A stretch of 46,668 bases of DNA from an uncultured Peptoniphilaceae bacterium (GCA_946403255.1 CAMIZH010000003.1:1-46668), one strand, 5' to 3'. Shown: positions 1 to 9,083, counted from the first letter of the stretch. The notes: generated from the letters alone by a model not told the origin. Translations and numbers: made by a program.

Positions 1-201
1 AATTTGATTATTGAACCACTTGTTACAATGATGGAAATAAATCGAGCCATATCTAAAGTGTATTCGGTAAATATACTTAATTCAAAATTAATTTTATATA
101 AGAAAAAAACTAGTAAATACCCTACGAAATATTTTAAAAAATATAATAGAGTTAAAGCTATTTTAATAAATGTCATAAAAAACCTCTTTTCTAAAAATTA
201 A
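1..201 (+). CDS. C-terminal end of an unidentified ORF entering from the left edge
   Basis: Frame is open from base 1 to a TAA at 199-201; Lys/Ile-rich tail (...KNLFSKN); no recognisable domain in the fragment. Confidence 0.3.
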   Translation, partial: NLIIEPLVTMMEINRAISKVYSVNILNSKLILYKKKTSKYPTKYFKKYNRVKAILINVIKNLFSKN

Positions 202-216
202 AAATAAAGTTATAAG

Positions 217-266
217 TTATTACAATATATAAAATTAGTATCACATAAAATTATATATTGTAATAA
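217..266. repeat. Perfect 16-bp inverted repeat (TTATTACAATATATAA / TTATATATTGTAATAA), 18-nt spacer
   Basis: Arms 217-232 and 251-266 are exact reverse complements. Confidence 0.75.
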
Positions 267-339
267 TATTAATTTCAATAATATATTAGTTGTAAATATT
301 TACTTAAATATTTTTATATAGTAATAAAAATAAAAAATT

Positions 340-368
340 TTGACTATATAAAATAAGTGTGTTAACTT
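340..368 (+). promoter_or_regulatory. Possible sigma-A-type promoter (TTGACT, 17 bp, TAACTT)
   Basis: Good -35 and spacing, poor -10. Confidence 0.35.
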
Positions 369-445
369 ATATTTAATAAATAACCAAAAAAATATAAATA
401 AGATTTATAAAAACCTGCCGAGGTAATTATAATGTTAAGCTAGGC

Positions 446-480
446 CTTTGTTCACAGAAAGAGCCTAGCTTTTTTTATTT
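446..480 (+). terminator. Strong intrinsic terminator hairpin upstream of the SLH protein gene
   Basis: AGCTAGGC-CTTT-GTTCACAG-AAAG-A-GCCTAGCT followed by TTTTTTT. Confidence 0.8.
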
Positions 481-553
481 ATATAATAAAAGAGGTGAAA
501 ATAAAAAAATTGTAAGAGTAGAAAAAATATTAAATAGAATAGGAGTTGCTAAA

Positions 554-3055
554 ATGAAATTAAAATGTATAAAAAAAGCTGTATTATTATCAAGTTTTTT
601 AATGATTAATACAAGTGTGGTATTTGCAGAAAAGAATGAAATTTTTCAAGATATAAATACTACAATTGAATATAATGAATTGAAAAAAGAAAATATCGGT
701 GAAGAAGATAGTAATTTAAAAAATGAAAAAAGTTCATATGATGAAACATCTGAAGAAATGGGATTTAATCAATCCAGTTTAGAAAATTTAAGAATAAATA
801 AAAATGTATTTGAATATACTGATTTAAAAGATGGGGAAATAAAATTAACTAAGTATTTAAGTGATTCAAGTGAAATAGTGATACCTTCGGAAATTGATGG
901 AAAAACAGTAACTGAACTAGGAAATGATTTATTTTCAGGTTTAACAATAAATTATATAAAGTTCCCAAATACCTTAAAAATAATAGGAAGTGGAGTATTT
1001 CAAGATACTGTAGTTAACTGTGATATTAATATACCAGAAGGCGTAGAAAAAATAGGTAGATTTACAGGAGGACTTTTCAGTAAGGCGATAGTTAATGGCG
1101 ATATAATATTACCAAGTACAATAAAAAGTTATGGAGGATATGATTTTAAAGAAATAACTGTTAATGGGAAAATTAAAATCGCAGGATATTCTGGGCTAGA
1201 GGATGGACATGGACCTAAAAAAATTAATATATCCATATTTAATAATGCAAAGTACATTGAAACTATAGAGTTTACAGGAGATGCTCAGCTTATTAAAGGA
1301 AGATTTTCATTTGGAAATGAAAACTTAATAAATGTAGATGATTTTATAATAGGAGAAGGAGTCGAAAATATAGGTATATTTCCATTATTTAAATATTTTG
1401 ATATTAAAAATCCTTTAAAATTACCTTTAAGTTTAAACACTATTGATGGAAATGCTTTTGAAGATACAAAATTAAATCATCCATTATTAATTCCTAAAAA
1501 TGTAGAAAATATATATGCATTTGCATTTAATGGGGCAGAAATACCTTTGCTTGAAATTGAAAATGGAGTAAAAAATTTAGATGAAGCAAATGGGAATTTA
1601 GGAAATAATATATTTTCGAATTCTAAACTTCTAGATATAGAAATACCTTCATCAGCAGAAAATTTAGGAGATAATATGTTTGAAGGCTCAAATTTTGAAA
1701 ATATCGTTATATATAATGATCAAATAAATTTTGGTAAAAATATGTTTTCCTTAGAAAAAGATTTATATAAAAACATAAATTTGGTAGGTTTTAATAATTC
1801 TACAACTAAAAAACTTGTGGAAACCATTAAAGAAGATTTTCCTAATATAAAGTTTAAAAATTTTGTAGAAATAGAACAAAAAATAAATGGTGAATATATT
1901 GAAGAGATAACTATAGATCCAGGTGATAAGTTATTACAAAATACAGAAATTATTATAAATGAAAGCAAAGGATATAATGACTTATATAGAAGTGTAGATA
2001 GACATATAGATATTGTTATAAATGAAGAGTTGGATAAAATATTTGATATAGAGTCTATAAAAGCTGTTGTAGACAAAAAAGAGAACTTATATGTTATAAA
2101 TGAAAATGGAAATTTTTCAATAGAAATACCAAAAAATAAATTTTATGGAAATAAGCCTATTTATCTTGAGGTTCAGTTAAAAGTAAAAGATAATGCTGTT
2201 ATAAAAGAAGGAAGTAATTTAATTATTAATGCAAATATTTCAAGTGTGTTTGGAGATACAAAAGAAATCATATCTTCAAATGTTGTAAATTTAAAAGCGG
2301 GAAATAAAAATCCAACAGATCCTTCAGAACCAATAAATCCAGAGATTAATGATAAAGGTAATACCAATAAAAAAAAGAAAAAAGAAATTAAGAAAGAAGA
2401 AATAAAAAAACAGCAAATTTTAAATCATGATGAATATTTATTCGGATATGAAGATAATACAATAAAACCAGAAGGAAATATAACAAGAGAAGAAGCATCA
2501 GCAATATTAGATAGAATAACACCAGATAAAGTAACTACAAGAAGAAAATTTATATATCCAGATGTTGAAACAAATAGATGGTCTTATGAAAATATTAATA
2601 ATTTATCAAATAAAGGTGGAATAAAAGGATATCCAGATGGAAGATTTTTACCATCAAATAATATAACAAGAGCAGAAGCTGCAACAATTTTGGTAAGACT
2701 TGAAAATGCTAATTTATCCCACAAAGAAAATTTACCAAAAGAATTAGAAGGGCATTGGGCAGAAAAAGATTTAATGATATCAATAAATAAAGGATGGTTA
2801 AAAGGTTATGAAGACGGTACTTTAAAACCTGATAGAGAAATAACAAGAGCAGAATTTGTAACATTAGTAAATAGAATATTAGATAGAAAAGTAATAGAAG
2901 AAAATATATTATCAGAAATAAGAGAATTTAAAGATCTAGAAAAATCAAAATGGTATTATGAAGATATTGTTGAAGCAACAAATAGTCATAGTTATGAAGA
3001 AAAAAGATTAAAGGATAATTCGGAAAAATGGATTGATTTAATTAAATCAATGTAA
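554..3055 (+). CDS. Secreted surface protein: signal peptide, BspA/LRR_5-like repeats, Lys-rich linker, C-terminal S-layer homology (SLH) domains
   Basis: N-terminal MKLKCIKKAVLLSSFLMINTSVVFA signal; repeated IPSEIDGKTVTELGNDLFSG / FPNTLKIIGSGVF / IPEGVEKIG motifs; GYEDNTIKPEGNITREEA, GYPDGRFLPSNNITRAEA and GYEDGTLKPDREITRAEF SLH motifs. Confidence 0.9.
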   Translation: MKLKCIKKAVLLSSFLMINTSVVFAEKNEIFQDINTTIEYNELKKENIGEEDSNLKNEKSSYDETSEEMGFNQSSLENLRINKNVFEYTDLKDGEIKLTKYLSDSSEIVIPSEIDGKTVTELGNDLFSGLTINYIKFPNTLKIIGSGVFQDTVVNCDINIPEGVEKIGRFTGGLFSKAIVNGDIILPSTIKSYGGYDFKEITVNGKIKIAGYSGLEDGHGPKKINISIFNNAKYIETIEFTGDAQLIKGRFSFGNENLINVDDFIIGEGVENIGIFPLFKYFDIKNPLKLPLSLNTIDGNAFEDTKLNHPLLIPKNVENIYAFAFNGAEIPLLEIENGVKNLDEANGNLGNNIFSNSKLLDIEIPSSAENLGDNMFEGSNFENIVIYNDQINFGKNMFSLEKDLYKNINLVGFNNSTTKKLVETIKEDFPNIKFKNFVEIEQKINGEYIEEITIDPGDKLLQNTEIIINESKGYNDLYRSVDRHIDIVINEELDKIFDIESIKAVVDKKENLYVINENGNFSIEIPKNKFYGNKPIYLEVQLKVKDNAVIKEGSNLIINANISSVFGDTKEIISSNVVNLKAGNKNPTDPSEPINPEINDKGNTNKKKKKEIKKEEIKKQQILNHDEYLFGYEDNTIKPEGNITREEASAILDRITPDKVTTRRKFIYPDVETNRWSYENINNLSNKGGIKGYPDGRFLPSNNITRAEAATILVRLENANLSHKENLPKELEGHWAEKDLMISINKGWLKGYEDGTLKPDREITRAEFVTLVNRILDRKVIEENILSEIREFKDLEKSKWYYEDIVEATNSHSYEEKRLKDNSEKWIDLIKSM

Positions 3056-3064
3056 TAAAAATAA

Positions 3065-3104
3065 AGAGACTAACTTTTCTTATAAGATCGGTTAGTCTTT
3101 TTTT
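3065..3104 (+). terminator. Intrinsic terminator after the SLH protein gene
   Basis: AGACTAAC-N16-GTTAGTCT followed by a T run. Confidence 0.8.
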
Positions 3105-3351
3105 GATATATCTCTAAATTGTAAAAGATTTCTAAAATAGTCTGTTTATAGAGTTATTTTTATAATAAGATACGGGGAGATTTATGTAAAATTCTTTTAA
3201 AAGGTAGTAAATGTTAGTCATTAGATATCTTTTATCTAAATAAAAGACTTATGGTTAGGGATATAGATTTTTATGGGTATACTTTATATTATATTAATGA
3301 AATTTAATTTTATAAAGTAAATTAAACATTTAACTTTATTTGGAGGTTTGA

Positions 3352-3729
3352 ATGGACAAAAAAGTATTAGTAATATTAGTAGTTTTAATTATAGTATTGA
3401 TATTTCCTTTGTATATTATGCATTTACTTTCAAATGATATTGTTGATAAATACGAATTACTAGAAATAAAAGAATTTAAAACAGAAAATGAAATATTTAT
3501 AAAAGGTAAAATTAAAAATAATACTTTTAAAACAATACCGTACTTACAAGTAGGAATACCGATATATAATAAAAATGAATATTTAATATATACCTCTTAC
3601 GATATGATATATAATTTTAAACCTAGAAAGATATTTAATTTTAAAATAGTTATCTCTATGAATAAAAAAGATGAAATTTTATGGGAAAAAGAAGAAGTAA
3701 TTGAAGAAGTAATTATTGAAGAAAAATAA
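3352..3729 (+). CDS. Small membrane-anchored protein, possibly FxLyD/DUF-like extracytoplasmic domain
   Basis: N-terminal hydrophobic helix (KVLVILVVLIIVLIFPLYIMHLL), SD ggaggt at about 3341, then EIFIKGKIKNNTFKTIPYLQVGIPIYNKN beta-rich domain. Confidence 0.6.
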   Translation: MDKKVLVILVVLIIVLIFPLYIMHLLSNDIVDKYELLEIKEFKTENEIFIKGKIKNNTFKTIPYLQVGIPIYNKNEYLIYTSYDMIYNFKPRKIFNFKIVISMNKKDEILWEKEEVIEEVIIEEK

Positions 3730-3734
3730 AATAA

Positions 3735-3775
3735 AAAGACTAACATTCCCTTAAAGGTTTGCTAGTCTTTTTTAT
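3735..3775. terminator. Bidirectional terminator between convergent genes
   Basis: AAAGACTAAC...GCTAGTCTTTTTT between the + ORF ending at 3729 and ychF ending at 3777 on -. Confidence 0.75.
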
Positions 3776-3776
3776 T

Positions 3777-4871
3777 TTAAACATTAAATTTAAATACTAC
3801 AACGTCTCCGTCTTGCATTATATATTCTTTACCTTCACTACGAATAAGTCCTTTTTCTCTAGCGATTGCTAAAGAGCCAGTGCTTACTAAATCTTCATAA
3901 GAAATTGTATCAGCTTTTATAAATCCTCTTTCAATATCAGTATGAATTTTTCCAGCTGCTTGTGGTGCTTTTGTATTTCTTTTTATTGTCCAAGCTCTAG
4001 TTTCTACTTGACCTGTTGTAAGGAAACTTATTAATCCAAGTAAATCGTAGCTTGATTTTATAAGTTTATCTAGTCCTGATGAATCAAGTCCAAGTTCTTC
4101 TAAGAATAATTCTTTTTCATCATCTTCTAATGATTGAATTTGTGATTCAATTTCAGCGCTTATTACAACTATTTCATCACCTTGTTCTTTTGCAAAGTTT
4201 GCAACTTTTTGAACATATGGATTTTCTTTTGCGTCATTTTGAATTTCATCTTCAGAAACATTAGCTACATAAATTACTGGTTTTCCACTAAGAAGAGCAT
4301 AGTTTTTAATAAACTTGCTTTCATCTTCATTTAATTCTAAAGCTCTTGCAGGTTCACCTTTTTCAAGTAAAACTTTTAATCTTTTAAGAAGTTCTACTTC
4401 AGGTAATAATTTCTTATCACTTTTAGCTTGTTTTTCTGTTTTGAATAATCTTTTTTCAATTTGTTCTAAATCTGAAAAGATAAGTTCTAAATTTATGTTC
4501 TCTATATCTCTTAGAGGGTCTATAGAACCATCAACATGTATTATATTTTCATCTTCAAAGCATCTTACTACATGTACTATTGCATCTACTTCTCTTATAT
4601 TTGACAGGAATTGATTTCCTAATCCTTCACCCTTACTTGCGCCTTTAACAAGTCCAGCAATATCAAAAAATTCAATACTTGTATGAATGATTTTTGATGA
4701 ATTACTTATATCAGATAAAGTTTTCAATCTTTCGTCAGGAACATTTACTACACCAATATTTGGTTCAATTGTAGCAAATGGATAATTAGCAGCTTCGGCT
4801 CCAGCTTTAGTAAGAGCGTTAAATAAAGTAGACTTTCCAACATTTGGTAGTCCAACTATCCCAAGTTTCAT
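3777..4871 (-). CDS. ychF: Redox-regulated ATPase/GTPase YchF (Obg-like family)
   Basis: MKLGIVGLPNVGKSTLFNALT, DIAGLVKGASKGEGLGNQFL, C-terminal TGS-type domain (IHTDIERGFIKADTISY). Confidence 0.97.
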   Translation of the reverse strand: MKLGIVGLPNVGKSTLFNALTKAGAEAANYPFATIEPNIGVVNVPDERLKTLSDISNSSKIIHTSIEFFDIAGLVKGASKGEGLGNQFLSNIREVDAIVHVVRCFEDENIIHVDGSIDPLRDIENINLELIFSDLEQIEKRLFKTEKQAKSDKKLLPEVELLKRLKVLLEKGEPARALELNEDESKFIKNYALLSGKPVIYVANVSEDEIQNDAKENPYVQKVANFAKEQGDEIVVISAEIESQIQSLEDDEKELFLEELGLDSSGLDKLIKSSYDLLGLISFLTTGQVETRAWTIKRNTKAPQAAGKIHTDIERGFIKADTISYEDLVSTGSLAIAREKGLIRSEGKEYIMQDGDVVVFKFNV

Positions 4872-4953
4872 TTTATCGCCTCATTTTCTATTTTTTCAAA
4901 TTGTATTATAACATAAAAAAAATCTTAACCCAATCTTTTATAGTTATATAATA

Positions 4954-4982
4954 TTGGTTTTATATACACCTTAGTGTATAAT
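4954..4982 (+). promoter_or_regulatory. Sigma-A-type promoter (TTGGTT, 17 bp, TATAAT) overlapped by a perfect 7-bp inverted repeat
   Basis: TTGGTT 4954-4959; TATAAT 4977-4982; TATACAC-CTTA-GTGTATA at 4963-4980. Confidence 0.6.
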
Positions 4983-5015
4983 AGGAAAAAGATAATATAA
5001 AGAGGTGAATATAAA

Positions 5016-5909
5016 ATGAGTGCCATAGTGGTAAATGAATTAACCAAGAGATTAGGTAAAAAAGTTATATTTTCTGATATAAACTTAGAAGTGCTTGAAG
5101 GTGAATTTTATGCTGTACTAGGACTAGAAGGACAAGGAAAAACTACTTTAGCAAAAATCATATTTAATTATTTAAATCCAACAACTGGATCTATTAATAT
5201 TTTTGATATGGATTGTACTAAGGATTCTAGACTTATAAAAGAAAGTGTTTCTTATGTTCCTGAAGAATTTATTTTCCAGGATAATGTTAGAGCAATATCT
5301 TTATTTAAGAAAACTCTTGCTTTTCATAATTTGAAAAATACAGAAGAATTAAACTATTTAGTTGAATATTTTGGATTTAATCAAAAGGTTAGAGTCATAG
5401 ATATGACTGAAAATGAAAAAAAATTATTTAGTATTATAAATGCATTAATAGTTAAACCTAGGTTGTTAATACTAGATGAACCAACAAAGTACTTAAGTAT
5501 TGAAGATACTGTTAAATTATTTGATCATTTGAATAAATTAAAATCAGAAGAAAATTTAACTATGTTTATGTTAACTGATTCTTTAGTAGATGCTCAAAGA
5601 TATTGTGATAGAGGAGCATTTTTACATGATGGACAAATAAAAAATACAGAATATCTAAAAGATAAAGCTGCTAATGATAAAATTATTAAAATTTATTCAG
5701 AATTAGATAGCTTAGATAGATTTACAGATATTGGTGCTAGAGTTATAAAAGAAAGCGTTGAAGAAAAAATATTATACTTCGATGGTAATTTAAATCTTTT
5801 ATCTCAAGTTATAGCAAGTTTAAATATAGTTAATTATAATATAGAGGATTCATCATTAAGTGATAAAATATCAGCTTATTATAAAAATGTAGAGGAGGTA
5901 GAAGGATGA
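5016..5909 (+). CDS. ABC transporter ATP-binding protein
   Basis: Walker A GLEGQGKTTL, Walker B LLILDEPTKYL; signature region degenerate (DMTENEKKL). Confidence 0.9.
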   Translation: MSAIVVNELTKRLGKKVIFSDINLEVLEGEFYAVLGLEGQGKTTLAKIIFNYLNPTTGSINIFDMDCTKDSRLIKESVSYVPEEFIFQDNVRAISLFKKTLAFHNLKNTEELNYLVEYFGFNQKVRVIDMTENEKKLFSIINALIVKPRLLILDEPTKYLSIEDTVKLFDHLNKLKSEENLTMFMLTDSLVDAQRYCDRGAFLHDGQIKNTEYLKDKAANDKIIKIYSELDSLDRFTDIGARVIKESVEEKILYFDGNLNLLSQVIASLNIVNYNIEDSSLSDKISAYYKNVEEVEG

Positions 5910-6727
5910 TTTTTGAAAGAGAATTTAAGTCTACCTTTGGAAAAATGATTGCGTGGGTATTAGTTTTATTAGTTTTAACAGGATTATTACTTGCTCTTTA
6001 TCCTATGATGTTAGATTTAAATATGAAAAGTGTTTTTGATAGTTTTATTTCTAGCTTAAATGATAATTTTAAAAAGGTAATGGGCTTTGATGAAAAGCTT
6101 AACTATGAAGAAATAGGACAATATATTGCTTTTATTTATCAATATATTGCAGTTTTAATTGCAATGTTTGCTATGCAACTTGGAGCGAATTCTTTAGCTA
6201 AAGAACAAGGTTCTGGAAATATAGAATATTTATATTCTAATCCTATAGACAGATCTGAAATTGTAACTCAAAAGATTTTATCAAATATTTTAACTTATGT
6301 ACTATTTTTAATAGTTATGGCAGTTGCAACTTTTGGTCTTGCAATAGTTTTAGCACCGAAAGATGCAGATTTTAGAAAACAACAATTATTAATAGATATG
6401 ATAAAAATATTTGCAGGACTACTTGGAAGTGGACTTGTATTTATGTCAATTGGTTATTTTGTAAGTTCATTATCTAAAAATACAATCTATACAGAAGGAA
6501 TAAGTGTATTATTTGTATTTTTAATTGCAATTTTTATAATTGTTGGAAAGATAAATGGGGGAGTTCTAGGAACTATTACAAATTTATCTCCACTTGAAAC
6601 TTTTAAACCAATAAGAATGTTAAATTTAAATATTTCTGTAATTGGAGTTATTACAAATATAGTTATTTTTGCTATATTTATGTTACTAACATATTTTATT
6701 TACAACAAAAAAGAATTGAAATACTAA
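5906..6727 (+). CDS. ABC-2 type transporter permease
   Basis: Six hydrophobic segments, ANSLAKEQGSGNIEYLYSNPIDRSEIVTQKI motif typical of ABC-2 permeases; ATGA overlap with the upstream ATPase. Confidence 0.88.
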   Translation: MIFEREFKSTFGKMIAWVLVLLVLTGLLLALYPMMLDLNMKSVFDSFISSLNDNFKKVMGFDEKLNYEEIGQYIAFIYQYIAVLIAMFAMQLGANSLAKEQGSGNIEYLYSNPIDRSEIVTQKILSNILTYVLFLIVMAVATFGLAIVLAPKDADFRKQQLLIDMIKIFAGLLGSGLVFMSIGYFVSSLSKNTIYTEGISVLFVFLIAIFIIVGKINGGVLGTITNLSPLETFKPIRMLNLNISVIGVITNIVIFAIFMLLTYFIYNKKELKY

Positions 6728-6752
6728 CCTCTATAATATATAGAGGTTTTTT
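6728..6752 (+). terminator. Intrinsic terminator after the ABC permease gene
   Basis: CCTCTATAATATATAGAGG followed by TTTTTT. Confidence 0.75.
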
Positions 6753-6772
6753 ATATTATAGATAAAAAATTA

Positions 6773-6801
6773 TTGCTTACTAAAAATGATTATGATATAC
6801 T
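6773..6801 (+). promoter_or_regulatory. Sigma-A-type promoter for the rpsB operon
   Basis: TTGCTT, 17-bp spacer, TATACT. Confidence 0.6.
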
Positions 6802-6823
6802 TATCTTCGGTAATTAAAACACA

Positions 6824-6881
6824 CACTTTCTGATGATTTAAGAGTTGCTCTTAGAAGTCCTTAAATTATAAGAAGAAAGTG
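6824..6881 (+). promoter_or_regulatory. Candidate structured rpsB (S2) mRNA leader
   Basis: CACTTTCT (6824-6831) pairs with AGAAAGTG (6874-6881), enclosing TTTAAG/CTTAAA and AAGAG/CTCTT arms; ends at a GGAGG. Confidence 0.5.
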
Positions 6882-6907
6882 GAGGTAAAAACACGGAGGT
6901 GGACATT

Positions 6908-7651
6908 TTGTCAGTTATATCAATGAAAAATTTATTAGAAGCCGGTGTACATTTCGGACACCAAACTAGAAGATGGAATCCAAAAATGGATAGATTCATT
7001 TTTACAGAAAGAAATGGAATCTACATCATCGATCTTCAAAAAACAGTTAAAAAAGTTGAAGAAGCTTATGAATTCACAAGAGAAATCGCTGCTGAAGGCG
7101 GAACTATTCTTTTCGTAGGAACTAAAAAACAAGCTCAAGACGCAATCGAAAAAGAAGCTAAAAAATGTGAAATGCCATTTATTAACCAAAGATGGTTAGG
7201 TGGACTTCTAACAAACTACAAAACAATCAAAAAAAGAATTGAAAGACTTAATGAACTAAATGAAATGGAAGAAGATGGAACATTCGATCTTTTACCTAAA
7301 AAAGAAGTTATTGACTTAAAACACGAAAGAGAAAGACTTGAAAAGTTCTTAGGTGGAATTAAAAATATGAATGGCATGCCAGATGCTATTTTTATCGTAG
7401 ATCCTCGTAAGGAAAGAATTGCAGTTCAAGAAGCTCATATTCTAGGAATTCCTATTATCGGAATTGTAGACACTAACTGTGATCCAGATGAAATTGATTA
7501 TCCAATACCTGGAAATGATGATGCTATTAGAGCTGTTAAACTTGTTACTGAAACAATTGCAAATGCAGTATTAGAAGGAAAACAAGGAAATCAAAACGAA
7601 GATGGATCTTCTGAAGAGCAATCAGTCATAGATAAAGAAGAATTAGAATAA
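6908..7651 (+). CDS. rpsB: 30S ribosomal protein S2
   Basis: [30 protein letters not shown] start at 6908 preferred over GTG 6899 because of the SD at 6895-6899. Confidence 0.97.
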   Translation: MSVISMKNLLEAGVHFGHQTRRWNPKMDRFIFTERNGIYIIDLQKTVKKVEEAYEFTREIAAEGGTILFVGTKKQAQDAIEKEAKKCEMPFINQRWLGGLLTNYKTIKKRIERLNELNEMEEDGTFDLLPKKEVIDLKHERERLEKFLGGIKNMNGMPDAIFIVDPRKERIAVQEAHILGIPIIGIVDTNCDPDEIDYPIPGNDDAIRAVKLVTETIANAVLEGKQGNQNEDGSSEEQSVIDKEELE

Positions 7652-7662
7652 TAGACATTTTT

Positions 7663-7701
7663 GAGAGTTCTAAAGCTATGGCTTTATAACTCTCTTTTTT
7701 T
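7663..7701 (+). terminator. Intrinsic terminator/attenuator between rpsB and tsf
   Basis: GAGAGTTCTAAAGC-TATG-GCTTTATAACTCTC followed by TTTTTTT, which abuts AGGAGG. Confidence 0.75.
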
Positions 7702-7715
7702 AGGAGGAATATATA

Positions 7716-8363
7716 ATGAAAATTAGTGCAGCACTTGTTAAAGAAGTAAGAGAAAAATCAGGCGCAGGAATGATGGATGCTAAAAAAGCTTTAGTTGAAG
7801 CTGATGGTAATGTTGATAAAGCAATGGACCTTTTAAGAGAAAAAGGACTAGCTAGTGTAGCTAAAAAATCTGGAAGAATTGCTTCTGAAGGAATTATTGA
7901 ATCTTATATTCACGGTGGAAGAATTGGAGTTCTAGTTGAAGTAAACTCTGAAACTGACTTCGTTGCTAAAAACGAAGAATTTAAAGAATTTGCAAGAGAT
8001 GTAGCTATGCAAGTAGCAGCTGTAAATCCTCAATATTTAAAACGTGAAGAAGTTCCAGCTGAAATTGTTGAACATGAAAAATCAATTTTAAGAGAACAAG
8101 CTTTAAATGAAGGAAAACCAGAACATATTGTTGAAAAAATGATCGAAGGTAGATTAGATAAATTCTACGAAGAAATTTGTTTAATGGATCAAAAATTCAT
8201 CAAAGATGGCGATAAAAAAATGATCGACCTTCAAAATGACTTAGCAGCTAAAATCGGCGAAAACATCAGTGTTAGAAGATTCGTTAGATTTGAAGTTGGC
8301 GAAGGAATGGAAAAGAAAGAAGAAGATTTTGCAGCAGAAGTAGCAAAACAAATAGGTAAATAA
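7716..8363 (+). CDS. tsf: Elongation factor Ts
   Basis: [37 protein letters not shown]. Confidence 0.98.
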   Translation: MKISAALVKEVREKSGAGMMDAKKALVEADGNVDKAMDLLREKGLASVAKKSGRIASEGIIESYIHGGRIGVLVEVNSETDFVAKNEEFKEFARDVAMQVAAVNPQYLKREEVPAEIVEHEKSILREQALNEGKPEHIVEKMIEGRLDKFYEEICLMDQKFIKDGDKKMIDLQNDLAAKIGENISVRRFVRFEVGEGMEKKEEDFAAEVAKQIGK

Positions 8364-8366
8364 TAA

Positions 8367-9083
8367 ATGAATTCTATGAATCCAAAATATCGTAGAATTG
8401 TTTTAAAGTTAAGTGGAGAAGCTATGGCTGGAGAACAAGGTATTGGTATTGATATTGATACTGTTCGAAAAATTGCTTCACAAATTAAAGCAATTCATGA
8501 AATGGGAGTCGAAACTAGTGTAGTTATTGGTGGCGGTAATTTTTGGAGAGGTAGAGATGCTCAAACAATGGATAGAGCAACTTCTGATTATATGGGAATG
8601 CTTGGAACTGTTATGAACGGTCTTGCTTTTCAAGATTGCTTAGAAGATATGGGTGTTACAACTCGTCTTCAAAGTGCTATTGAGATGAAAGAAGTGGCAG
8701 AACCTTATATTAGAAGAAGAGCTATAAGACATTTAGAGAAAGATAGAGTTGTAATTTTCTCTGCTGGAATAGGAAATCCATATTTTTCTACTGACACAAC
8801 TGCAGCTTTAAGAGCAGCAGAAATTGATGCTGATGTAATACTTTTAGCTAAAAAAGGTGTTGATGGAATTTATGATTCTGATCCAAAAATAAACAAAGAC
8901 GCTAAGAAATTTGAAAATTTAACATATTACGAAATATTAAGTCGTGAATTAAAAATTATGGATACTACAGCAACTTCACTATGTATGGATAATAAAATTC
9001 CTTTAATCGTTTTTGGAATAGATGAAGAAAACTCTATGATAGATGTTGTTTGTGGTAAAGATATAGGAACTAATGTTGAGTAA
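8367..9083 (+). CDS. pyrH: UMP kinase
   Basis: [33 protein letters not shown]. Confidence 0.98.
   Translation: MNSMNPKYRRIVLKLSGEAMAGEQGIGIDIDTVRKIASQIKAIHEMGVETSVVIGGGNFWRGRDAQTMDRATSDYMGMLGTVMNGLAFQDCLEDMGVTTRLQSAIEMKEVAEPYIRRRAIRHLEKDRVVIFSAGIGNPYFSTDTTAALRAAEIDADVILLAKKGVDGIYDSDPKINKDAKKFENLTYYEILSRELKIMDTTATSLCMDNKIPLIVFGIDEENSMIDVVCGKDIGTNVE

Noticed and set aside
1720-2076. 118-aa minus-strand ORF inside the SLH protein gene
   Set aside because: Shadow ORF opposite a well-supported CDS; low-complexity Ser/Ile-rich translation and no credible start signal
4079-4614. Two plus-strand ORFs (61 and 99 aa) opposite ychF
   Set aside because: Antisense to the highly conserved ychF coding sequence; composition is that expected of a complement frame
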